NCBI RefSeq assembly: GCF_003369915.1
Contig: NW_022881647.1
Span: forward strand, 1,240,001 to 1,304,000
Reading direction: 5' to 3'
DNA from: Drosophila miranda
Lineage: Eukaryota; Arthropoda; Insecta; Diptera; Drosophilidae
DNA length: 64,000 bases
The translations under genes were made by a program, and so were the position numbers. Shown piece after piece: positions 23,068 through 32,387 of this stretch. Position 1 is the first letter of the stretch. Each line of letters begins with the position of its first letter. Under the pieces are notes generated by a model, which worked only from the letters and a program-made list of their open reading frames with translations, did not search any database and was not told the origin of the DNA.

Positions 23068-24081
23068 ATGGAATACGCTGTGGTCTGTGCCAAAAAAAGC
23101 TGTAAGAAGCAGATCACCCACGATCAGCCGAATGTCCCCTGCTGGCTCTGCGACAGCGTAGTGCACGCAAAATGCGCTGGATTTTCTGGCCTCGTGAGTG
23201 ATGCTATAGCCAAACGTAATGGCTTGCATTACAGTTGCGAGGCATGCCGTGCGGTGGAGAAAGACATGGTGGCTTTCATGAGGCAGACGCGGAGTGGCTT
23301 TAAGGAGCTGACCGTTGGTTTTAAAAACCAATACGATCGGCTCCTAGCCATGGAGGCTCAGTTTAGCGGTTTAAAACTGCTGAATGAGTCTCCGAGGCGC
23401 AAAAAGGTCACTCCGCGGGATCTGCAATTGCCAACCGTCACTCAGCCGTGCGCCGCCGAAAAACTGACTCCGACCACTCCAAGTGTGCAGCAGTTGATCT
23501 CGTTTGCCACTCCAAGGGCAACGACAGCTGCTGGCGACGCAGATTCGGTAGCCGAATTCATCGCCTCGGAGAATGTGCAGCCAAGTACGTCTGCAGCGTC
23601 CGTGTCCGTGGTGTCCGCAAGTTCGCTAGTTGTCCCGTCTATACCGATCCAACCAGTAAATAGACGTTCCGGACCTCCGGATATTGCCACCACAGGTACT
23701 AGGCCTGTGGTGACTAAACCACTGGTGGGAGTCCCACCAAAACGACAAGTTTTTGTTTCACGGCTGGCCCCTGACCTCACATCTAATGATGTAATTGCTT
23801 TTATTCAAAGCAAAATAAAAGCCGTGGGTTTAAAGGTGGAGAAATTTAACTTCTCTTATGCCAGGGAGATAGCCTCGTTTAAGATAAGCATCTCCCCAAC
23901 TCAATTTGACACCATTTGCTCCGCCAAATTTTGGCCGGAGCATTTGGTGGTGAAGGAGTTTAAGGCTAAGAAGAAGAATAGGCCCCCCATATCCCTTCCA
24001 AACCTTTCCAGTGTGCCACCCTCAACCTCAACTTCCTCTTCCTCAACTTCCCGTCTCGCTTCCACCTTTCCAAAAAACTAA
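23068..24081 (+). CDS. LINE ORF1 protein with PHD-like zinc finger, 337 aa
   Basis: The N-terminal ~65 residues carry a Cys4-His-Cys3-like series (from CAKKSC through CWLC, VHAKC and HYSCEAC), typical of the PHD-like finger in CR1-group ORF1 proteins. A helical segment rich in Arg and Lys follows, then a Ser/Thr/Pro-rich linker, and from about residue 228 an RRM-like fold (KRQVFVSRLAP) that should bind RNA. The role would be packaging element RNA into a ribonucleoprotein. The frame is uninterrupted and ends at TAA 24079-24081, just overlapping the ORF2 frame. Confidence 0.85.
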   Translation: MEYAVVCAKKSCKKQITHDQPNVPCWLCDSVVHAKCAGFSGLVSDAIAKRNGLHYSCEACRAVEKDMVAFMRQTRSGFKELTVGFKNQYDRLLAMEAQFSGLKLLNESPRRKKVTPRDLQLPTVTQPCAAEKLTPTTPSVQQLISFATPRATTAAGDADSVAEFIASENVQPSTSAASVSVVSASSLVVPSIPIQPVNRRSGPPDIATTGTRPVVTKPLVGVPPKRQVFVSRLAPDLTSNDVIAFIQSKIKAVGLKVEKFNFSYAREIASFKISISPTQFDTICSAKFWPEHLVVKEFKAKKKNRPPISLPNLSSVPPSTSTSSSSTSRLASTFPKN

Positions 24082-26907
24082 CTTCTCTTTTAGTAACCTA
24101 TCAGAATGTAAGAGGCTTGCGTAGTAAGCTCAGCATTCTTTTCCGGATAGTGTTGCATTTGCTTCCCACGTTATTGTGTTTACTGAAACCTGGTTAAAGC
24201 CGGACATTCTTAGTTCCGAGGTTTTGGCAGGTCGGTACACAACTTTTAGAAAGGACCGTTCGTCTCGACGGGCAGGGGGGTTCTAATTGCAGTGGACTCT
24301 TACTTCACGTCGGAACACTTCACAGTCCAAGTTCAACAGGAACTGGAATTCCTGTGTGTAAAACTGATTCTTCCCGCTTTCGCTATATTCATTACTTGCT
24401 CGTATATCCCACCTTCTTCGGATATTTCAATTTATGAGCAACACTTGTCCGCTTTAACCGCTGTTTCTTCCTCGCTATCTGATAAAGATCGTATGATAGT
24501 TCTTGGTGACTTCAACTTGCCAGGAACTGTTTGGTCTTCGGTAAACGAGTCTAGTATCCTAGTGCCCATGTCACGACATGACTTTGTTGACGGCTTGCTT
24601 GACCTATCCCTGTCTCAAGTCAACCATGTGAATAATTCCTTGGGTCGATTGCTTGATCTGTGCTTTGTATCGGATCCGACCATAGTGTTGTTAACCCGAG
24701 CCCTTCCGCTCACTATACCTGAAGACGCCTACCACCCTACTTTCGAGGTGTCGCTAGATATAGGACCAACTGTATTGGATCGGTCGAGTAGGCTGCCCGA
24801 ACGTGTCCGCTGCTTTCGTAAAGCCGAGTTTGCGAAGCTTAATAACCTCATTAGGGATTTTGATTGGTCCGCTTTGTACTTGTGCACTGATATCATAAAA
24901 GGCACAAACATTTTTTACAATGCTCTTGGCACATTTTTCGATTCTTGTGTCCCGCTTTCTTGTCCGACTAGATCTGGAAAACCCCCTTGGTTTACCAAAG
25001 AGTTATCCAGTCTAAAAAACTTAAAATCAAGACTATATAAAAAATTTCAAGAAGTGGGTTCTCCTACTTCTCACTCTCGCTATGTATTAGCTCGGTCAAA
25101 CTTTTCAGTTCTTAATGCTCAATGCTATAAGAACTACCTATCTCGATGCAGGATACGTTTTTCTCAGGACCCTAAACAGTTTTACAGCTTCGTAAACAGT
25201 AAGCGTAGAACGTCCGCACACCCATCCTCGCTATCATTTTGTAATACGTCGGCAAATAATGATCAGGCAATTGCCGATCTTTTTGCCCAATTCTTCCAAA
25301 CCACCTATTCTGAGGAAAGCTACTCTGGTCACCCGTACCCATACGGTTTACCGAGGTCGAACGGCATTTTCAGTCCCTCGTTAAATGAATGTTCCCTACT
25401 TCATGATCTTCGACTAGTTAAGCCGGTGTTTTCACCGGGTCCAGACGGGGTTCCAGGTTGTGTACTCAGGTACTGCGCCGAGGCTCTGTGTGGACCTTTG
25501 GTTAAACTATTCACCCTATCCATTGATTCTTCTTGCTTCCCCCCGATCTGGAAGGAATCGTTTATAATTCCTCTCCATAAAAAAGGTAGCAAGTCTGATG
25601 CAAAAAATTATAGAGGTATAGCAAAGTTATCCGCTATTCCTAAAATGTTTGAGAAGGTTTTAACTCCGCACTTGCAACATCTCTGCAAGTCACTTATATC
25701 TCCAACTCAGCATGGATTTATAAGGCGGCGATCAACCACCACGAACTTGTTAGAGTTTACCTCTTTCATTATTAAAGGCTTTCAAGGTAACTTACAGACG
25801 GATGTTATTTACACCGACTTTAGTAAAGCATTCGACTCTGTAAACCATTCCCTTTTAGCGCATAAACTTGACCTTTTAGGGTTTCCGCCCAACCTCCTGA
25901 GATGGATTTCTAGCTATCTTTGTTCTAGGTCTCAAAGAGTCCTCTTCAAAAACTCCCTCTCTTTCCCAGTAAAGGTTTCTTCGGGAGTACCACAAGGCAG
26001 CCATCTAGGCCCCTTACTCTTCACACTCTTTATTAATGACTTACCTTCAGTATTAACATACTCTCGAGTACTTATGTATGCGGATGATGTTAAACTCTGT
26101 GTCCAGTACAAGGACATTTCATTTCATTCTCGCTTGCAATCCGATCTCAATAACTTTCAGTCATGGTGTTGTGCAAACTTGTTACACCTTAATGCCTCGA
26201 AATGCAAAGTTATGACATTTCATCGTTCTAGCCCTTTGTTGGCTCCTTACACCCTATTTGGTGGTTCTCTTGAGAGAATTACCCTGGTGGATGATCTGGG
26301 TGTTATGTTAGACCCCAAGTTAAAGTTTTCCGAACACATTTCTACCATGGTAAATAAGGCCATGAGCGTGCTTGGGTTTATAAAGAGGTGGTCAAAGGAA
26401 TTTGACGACCCCTATATAACAAAGACTCTCTATACCTCGCTTGTTCGTCCGATCTTAGAATACGGCTCCTGTGTATGGTGCCCTCAGTACAAAGTACACC
26501 AGGACCGTATAGAATCAGTACAGAAAAACTTTTTACTCTTTGCTCTGCGGGGCCTTAACTGGGATGCGGGTGTAAGACTCCCATCTTACTCTAGTAGACT
26601 ACTATTAGTAAACCTCCCATCCTTAGTTAACCGTAGAAAAATGCTTGGTGTGATATTTATGCACAACTTGATCAGGGGTGACATAGACAGCCCTGATCTG
26701 TTGAGCCGCATAAACTTCACGATTCCTATTAGACTGACTAGAAATTGTATACCGTTGTTCCTTCCACTTTGTAGATCGAATTATTCCTTGCATGAACCGT
26801 TTAGGGTCTTATGCTCGGATTATAATTCCCTCTACCATATTATATCCACCACTAATTCTCTTCCTCTTATTAAATTATTAATCCTTACACACCTTTCTAT
26901 TAATTAG
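24081..26907 (+). pseudogene. LINE ORF2: endonuclease and reverse transcriptase (two one-base breaks)
   Basis: The endonuclease starts near 24090 (TYQNVRGLRSKL), carries the catalytic-type TETW and, later, GDFN and YHP. Two single G losses, in GG near 24146 and in the G run at 24275-24280, split the first ~70 codons. From 24292 the frame is open to 26907 (871 aa). The reverse transcriptase shows SPGPDGVPG, the TDFSKAFDSV block, GVPQGSHLGP and the YADD catalytic box. No in-frame ATG is seen at the start, so ORF2 may be reached by re-initiation or read-through from ORF1. The breaks could be decay or homopolymer error. Confidence 0.85.
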
Positions 26908-27198
26908 TAACTGTAGTGGTATTTGTACTTTGATTGCATGCTTAGTTTCTTAGTAAGTTTAGTACTAATTTTCCTCGAATGTTAGTCTAATAGCTATATT
27001 TCTTGCATGTTCGCGTTTGGTTCGGCTACGCACCGCGCGTCATGCGGCAGCGCCCCTCGGTCGGTTGGGCGGGAGGAGGGCTGCGTTTTGCCTGGGATCC
27101 GCGCGTAACAGCCTTCTGCTGGTGTCACACGGGCCACTTGACGGTGCAGTAACTGCATCGCCTCTTGAAAGATGCAGTCATTGCATGTCAACGTCCAC
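26908..27198 (+). other. 3' tail of the LINE with terminal hairpins
   Basis: This ~290 bp tail is AT-rich at first and then strongly GC-rich (27010-27120). Near the end, TGCAGT (27145-27150) pairs with ACTGCA (27152-27157), and an ATGCA/TGCAT pair lies around 27173-27186. Such 3' structures are what a CR1-type RT would recognise in place of poly(A). Confidence 0.55.
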
Positions 27199-27354
27199 AT
27201 TAAACAAAAACCAACAATACCACTAACAAGCCATTACAAACATCACAAACATCTCAAACTAAAAGAGAAAAGAGCTCTTATCGCCAATTAAAAATCAACA
27301 CCACTAACAAGCCATTACAAACATCACATACATCACAAACTAAAAGAGATAACT

Positions 27355-28167
27355 GTGATAGACGAGAAAACAGAGAATAAAAGTGCCAATAAATACATTA
27401 AACACAAACACACACACACAAGAGACTTTTCAATTAAAAACAACAACCAGGCAGCAGATCGCCAACACACAAGCCAACAGCCAGCCATGACCAGAGGAAT
27501 GGCCAGACGAGGGTCGAACAGACGCCACAGCGACGGCGGCAGAGCGGCCCGCAGAGGCGCCCTAGCAGCAGCCAACAACACCAACACAAACACCGCCAAT
27601 AGCAGCAGCAGCAGCAGAGCCCTCGGCGCAGGCGCCAAAACCAACGCCCCAGCCAATGCAGAGCGCCGACGCCACAGCGACCCAGCGAGTGAGTACCCAG
27701 CCATTGCCATGGCCGATATATCCACGGCCACACCCACTCCCCCCTCGAGCACCATCACAAAAACCGCGCCAACCACAAAGGGAAAGTCCGAAAAGACGCC
27801 GCTCTCACTGCCACTTTTCCCGCCTCTCACGCTCTTGGACGCACAAAACTGTTCAGGAGTAACGGGAGAGGGAGAAGTCGGAGGACAGCCGGCAAGCCGA
27901 AGCGCAAGAGTGGAGCGCCAAAACGGCCAACGGGCCGCCACACACACACACACGACCGGATCGAACCTGTTGCGAGTCGAACCTGGTTCGAGCTCGAGCA
28001 GCGGGTCGATCCGGGCCAATGCTGAGCCTGCACAAATGCCACCAATCCCACCAACACCAAAACAACGCCGCGCCTCAGTTGAGGCAGCACGAGCTGAGGG
28101 AGCAACAGCAGAAGCAGCAGAAACGGACGGCACATGCAGCCAACACCAACACAGTTGCCGATCCTGA
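27355..28167 (+). CDS. Upstream basic ORF of U3, 270 aa (possible Gag N-terminus)
   Basis: The frame contains MTRGMARRGSNRRHSDGG from 27487 followed by Ala/Asn-rich, Arg-rich and Thr/Pro-rich stretches of low complexity. The matching frame is open in U4 (32540-33208) and U6 (42603-43271). It could be the N-terminal part of a longer ancestral Gag, separated from the main frame by a TAG and the 124 bp duplication. In a T-poor, A/C-rich strand long open frames arise by chance, so coding is uncertain. Confidence 0.35.
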   Translation: MIDEKTENKSANKYIKHKHTHTRDFSIKNNNQAADRQHTSQQPAMTRGMARRGSNRRHSDGGRAARRGALAAANNTNTNTANSSSSSRALGAGAKTNAPANAERRRHSDPASEYPAIAMADISTATPTPPSSTITKTAPTTKGKSEKTPLSLPLFPPLTLLDAQNCSGVTGEGEVGGQPASRSARVERQNGQRAATHTHTTGSNLLRVEPGSSSSSGSIRANAEPAQMPPIPPTPKQRRASVEAARAEGATAEAAETDGTCSQHQHSCRS

Positions 28168-28448
28168 CACTATGCCGCAATTAACACAGCCAACAAATGA
28201 GGGTGAGAGGAAGTAGGCTAGACGACGGGGCCGCCATCACCAGCAGCGGCAGCAGCGGCCGCCAATTAGGAAGCCGAAGAAAAAAAGGCAGACAATGGAG
28301 GAGCTAGAGGCTATTGTCCAGGAGCAGTTGAGGCAGCACGAGCTGAGGGAGCAACAGCAGAAGCAGCAGAAACGGACGGCACATGCAGCCAACACCAACA
28401 CAGTTGCCGATCCTGACACTATGCCGCAATTAACACAGCCAACAAATG
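28076..28448 (+). repeat. 124 bp direct duplication inside the U3 gag region
   Basis: Positions 28076-28199 are repeated exactly at 28325-28448. The arrangement and joints equal those in U2, so the event predates the separation of U2 and U3. Confidence 0.9.
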
Positions 28449-29836
28449 CCCCTGCCCCTGCCCCTGCCACAACTATAAATGCCAACAGGCAGACCCACAG
28501 CCATCACCAACATCGGCAACAGCCAACACATAGACAATCACCAGCCATTCACACAGACAATACCACAATTAACAATAGAGATAATAATGACGCCAATACA
28601 AATACAAATACAAATACACCTGCCAATACAAACACCAACACCACCACCGCCATCACCATCACAAACACCCCTGCCACTACCACCGTCGATGACATCCGGC
28701 ACGGCGAATTCGGGCATCAGCCCAGCCAGGATCGTGGGTTGCGGATCCTCATCCGAGGACTCTCCCACTCCACGCCGCCGGATTGGATTCGCAGCAGTAT
28801 GCTGAACGAGGGGTTCACGGTTCGGTTTGTGAGGGTGATCACCGATCGATTTGATCGCAGCCGCCAATTCAACCTCTTCGAGGCTGAGATCGCCCCCAAA
28901 CCGGACCGGTGCCAATACGAGGTATTGAAGCTGCGACGCCTGGGTGGGAGGCCCGTCACGGTTGAGAGACTTGGACTCTCCCGTGACCCCGCCCAGTGCC
29001 ATCGATGTCAGATGTTTGGCCACACCCGCGCATATTGTAGACGCGCTGCAGTTTGCATGAAATGCGCGGGTGGGCACCTGACGACGGAGTGCAGCAAGCC
29101 GAGGAACGTCGCTCCCAAATGCGCCAACTGCCAGGGCCAGCACATCAGCGCCTACACGGGCTGCAGCGCCTACAAGGCAGCCAGGCAGCGGCTCGTGGCC
29201 CACAGGGTCGCCAGGGAGGAGGAGCGTCGCAATCAGCAGCCACAGCCAATCCAACAGCGACAACAGCCAATACAACGTAGCCAGCAGCAGCCACATCCAC
29301 AGCCACTCCTAAATCCGCAGCAGCAACGCCAACACCAACCGGATCGGCAGCAGCATCGGTATGGAGACCAACATCCCCAGCCATTGACCAGGGGGCGCCA
29401 ACACCAGAGGGTCCAGCCGATGCAACCGATCGCGAATGATGCCCCGACGCCACGCCAACACCAGCAGCAGCAGCGGCCAGCAGTTCAGTGCGATGGCAGC
29501 TGTGCCAAACTTCTAAAAGAGAGCGCCATTAAACTCAAAATGCTGGAGGAAAGGTTGGCAGCAATGGCCACGCTGATCGCAAACCTGACAGAGGCTAGAG
29601 GCGGGGGCTTGGCAGCCATGCCGCCACTACAGACAACACCACCTACACACCCGCCGCCACCACAACCAGCAGCCAATACAGCAGCAGCAGTAGCCATATC
29701 GGACAGTGAGCCGGATATGGACATGGACGACGACAGCCAATGGACCGATGAAGAGCCTTACGATGACCTACGTAGGTTCCTAAATGGACAATCCAGTGGC
29801 GACTTCAAAAGCGACGGATTATACGGCGTCTACTGA
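28295..29836 (+). CDS. Gag-like zinc-knuckle protein of U3, 513 aa (intact)
   Basis: This is the best gag frame. Residues 1-130 are Gln/Asn/Thr-rich and of low complexity. A folded region follows (GLRILIRGLSHSTPPDWI to LGGRPVTVERLGL), typical of the region before the knuckles in Jockey-clade ORF1. Three zinc knuckles lie at about residues 235-248 (CX2CX4HX4C), 254-266 (CX2CX3HX4C) and 276-290 (CX2CX3HX6C). After a Gln/Pro/His-rich linker come a predicted coiled coil (LLKESAIKLKMLEERLAAM) and an acidic C-terminus. It would bind element RNA. No RT partner is encoded in cis, so mobility would depend on another element. The TAG at 28214-28216 lies ~80 bp upstream of the start. Confidence 0.82.
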   Translation: MEELEAIVQEQLRQHELREQQQKQQKRTAHAANTNTVADPDTMPQLTQPTNAPAPAPATTINANRQTHSHHQHRQQPTHRQSPAIHTDNTTINNRDNNDANTNTNTNTPANTNTNTTTAITITNTPATTTVDDIRHGEFGHQPSQDRGLRILIRGLSHSTPPDWIRSSMLNEGFTVRFVRVITDRFDRSRQFNLFEAEIAPKPDRCQYEVLKLRRLGGRPVTVERLGLSRDPAQCHRCQMFGHTRAYCRRAAVCMKCAGGHLTTECSKPRNVAPKCANCQGQHISAYTGCSAYKAARQRLVAHRVAREEERRNQQPQPIQQRQQPIQRSQQQPHPQPLLNPQQQRQHQPDRQQHRYGDQHPQPLTRGRQHQRVQPMQPIANDAPTPRQHQQQQRPAVQCDGSCAKLLKESAIKLKMLEERLAAMATLIANLTEARGGGLAAMPPLQTTPPTHPPPPQPAANTAAAVAISDSEPDMDMDDDSQWTDEEPYDDLRRFLNGQSSGDFKSDGLYGVY

Positions 29837-32387
29837 TTGCGCCAAATTGCAGAAGTTTAATGCCAATAAAACCTGAAAATAGACAAAAATTAAACACAAT
29901 TAACAAAAATCTGCAAATGACCAACAAACATACTCACCTGCTATTAAACCGACAGAGCTGCCCCTCCAGCAGCTGCCTCGCCACTCCTGCAACTCTCTTG
30001 AGGCATAATGGGCCAGCCACTAAAACACAATAAAAACAGTCAATACACGACAACGCGAAAAACGGCCAAAACACACAAAATCCACACTGACCTGCCAATC
30101 ACCAGACAGAGCTGCCAATCAAGAAGCTGCCTCGCCACCAACATTGACAATTTCCTGCCAAATGGGAGGAATATGAGGCCCCTTTCTGATGACGCTGCCA
30201 CCGACCATCACAATGACGTCACGCCACTCCGAACCAACAGCTGCCATTTCCAACGACGACGCAGGTGCTGGCGTCTGTTGCCGCTCCACTGGGTCACACC
30301 CGTCTCTCATGCCAATTATGTGACGGCGGGATGGCCTGGTGTTGAGCCGCCGGACGCCAGCAAATCCTGCAATAGAAGGAGAAACAGGAGAGAGGCTGCC
30401 AACAAACACAAATACTCACCTGCAAACGCCTCTCACGCCAACACAAATCAGACAAGGGTCGCCAGCAACAACATCCAAACGCCGACAGCACCTGCAAATA
30501 AACACAAATTTAATCACACGCCAAAACGAACACCTCCTAATCTGGGTGGCCGGACCAGCAGCCACTCAGAAATCGCAATTAAAACCGACGACGAACGTGG
30601 CCGAGGAGGCCAGGCCAATACACCTGACAACGCATCCTGGTGGCCGGACCAGCAGCCACTCGGATGCGGCCAACAAAAACACAATCGACAACGTATCCTG
30701 GTGGCCGGACCAGTTCGCCACTTGGATGCGGCCAATAACTCGGACCATTGCCATCACGCATCGACGCCAACTCCAACACACAACGACAATGCAGTTGGGT
30801 GGCCGGACCAGTGCCACTCGAGTGCAGCAGCCAACACCAACAAACGACAGATGCAACGTGGGCGACCGGACCAGAGCCGCTCGCCAACAACACCATCAAT
30901 GCCCACGATGCACGCCATCTCCAAGTCCAGCCATCGCCACTAAAGACCCCAGGTGGTACCACTAATCCTGCACAGGGGGACAACGGAGCCGGCCGGTATG
31001 CGGCGCAATGTTCTGCATTGCGTTTGCCATGCCGGCCGGTGCTTCGTTGTAGTTGTTCTCCTGTTAAAAATAAATGATGTTTAAGTATGTTTATTGTTGT
31101 GTAAATGTATTGTAATTATTGTTTGTTTTACCTTGTATATATCTCTGTAGTTTTGTAGTCCTTATTTGTAGCAATTGTAGATAGATTGTCCTTAGCTGTA
31201 ATGTAATTTAATTAATTTTAGTTATTTATTTTAGCATATTTACCTTTCCCTCTTCTTCTTCTTTCCCAACTATCTACCATTCCCAAATACCTGACAAGTG
31301 GCAAGGCCATTTATGACCCAAAAAATACCACGCCAATTAGGAAAATACCGCGCCGATAACACACCAAAAAGCCAATTCAAATTGCATTTCTCAATGCTAG
31401 TGTGTTATCGGTCGCAAATTCGGCAATTTATGCCCAGCCAATTCCTCCCCACCCCCTACCCACTTCAAATGCCACCAAAGACCAAATGAGGCTGAGCAGG
31501 AACAAAATATACACTGCCAACCATCGCCACTCTGCCAAACGCCCCAACAAAGCCATTTCAACCGCCCACATGATGCTATACGGTCGACTCTTCGGAGCGT
31601 CTCGCGCCCGGATCGAAAGATCCGGAAGTTGAAAGTATCCGGGCGGTTATACGAGAGCAGGCCAATTTCCCCCTTCCCATCCCATCCCCCAACAACAGAG
31701 CAGCCACTACACACAGCACAAACATTAGACACTAGCCACTTACCAGCAACAACACGAAACGGACAGCCACTAAAACAAACGGCCATTCCAATTCTCCATT
31801 GCTTACTTATCGGTGCTGCTGCCCTCGGACTACTTTCATCTCACTCAAAATTGGGGTGAGTGAAAGTGGGACCGGGGGTGAGAGCACCGGTAAATGACGA
31901 TCGGCGATCGGGTCTCTCGAGTGTGGAGGAGAGTGTGAGAGTTGGCGGACATGTGAGAGTTCCTGCATGAACCTCGTCCGCCACTCTCATCTCGTCCACC
32001 CACTCGAGAGGTTGCGATCGTCGGACGCATATTAATTGAACCATCGCCGCCGCCATTAAAATAAAGTGAGATTGCAAGTTTGTTTGTTCGTTGCCATCAT
32101 CGTTGCCCGTGTCGTTTGTCGTTTTGACTGTTTGTCGTATATCGTTTGCCGTGTCATTTGTGCTCTGGTGCCAAAAAATAAAGACAGTGAAGGCCAGACG
32201 ACGCCAAGCCAAGCCAGGCAGCAGCCATTTTGTGTCGCCCACCCCCCCCCCCCCCCCCCACACCATTCGCCGCTGTACATGACCATTCCAAACGCGGAAA
32301 AGTGCTCCTCGCCAATCCACCACGCCCCAGCCCTTCCTTCACCCCACCCACTACTATCTCCGACAAGCTTTAGTTCCTGTGCTCTTC
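29837..32387 (+). other. Non-coding tail of U3
   Basis: About 2.5 kb follow the gag stop. In order it holds degenerate GACAGAGCTGCC repeats (29950, 30105), two overlapping low-complexity open frames (30008-30943 and 30339-30965) that also exist in other units, the GGCCGG minisatellite, the pre-poly(A) hairpin with AATAAA, a T-rich stretch, the alternative hairpins, the long palindrome and the poly-C tract. No protein-coding domain is recognisable. The other complete units share this layout. Confidence 0.65.
31898..32023 (+). other. ~126 bp imperfect palindrome in the unit tail
   Basis: The left arm 31898-31950 (CGATCGG to TTGGCGGAC) and the right arm 31976-32023 (GTCCGCCA to GCGATCGTCG) are largely complementary, including CTCTCGAGTG/CACTCGAGAG, around a ~25 base loop. 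Same structure: U4 36972-37097, U5 41959-42084, U6 46955-47080. In U1 and U2 a ~20 bp deletion removes the end of the left arm and part of the loop (after GAGAGTTGGC). As RNA it would form a long hairpin; as DNA, a cruciform. Confidence 0.7.

Larger units (their letters stand above)
22540..27198 (+). mobile_element. CR1-like non-LTR retrotransposon, 4.66 kb, near full length
   Basis: It has a ~530 bp 5' untranslated region, ORF1 (23068-24081), ORF2 (about 24081-26907) and a ~290 bp 3' tail with no poly(A). Length, two-ORF layout, PHD-like finger in ORF1, AP endonuclease plus RT in ORF2 and absence of a poly(A) tail fit the CR1 clade of the Jockey superfamily. The insertion is bounded by ATTAAA duplications and lies in the same orientation as the array. 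It is the only complete autonomous-type element in the window, though ORF2 has two one-base breaks. Confidence 0.85.
22529..32387 (+). mobile_element. Gag-element unit U3 (split by a LINE insertion)
   Basis: The unit starts with TCGCCAATTAAA at 22529, is interrupted by the LINE at 22540-27198, and resumes at 27199 with the duplicated ATTAAA. Without the insertion it is about 5.19 kb, the longest unit, because it carries the 124 bp duplication and the long gag C-terminus. Its gag frame is intact. Confidence 0.88.
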
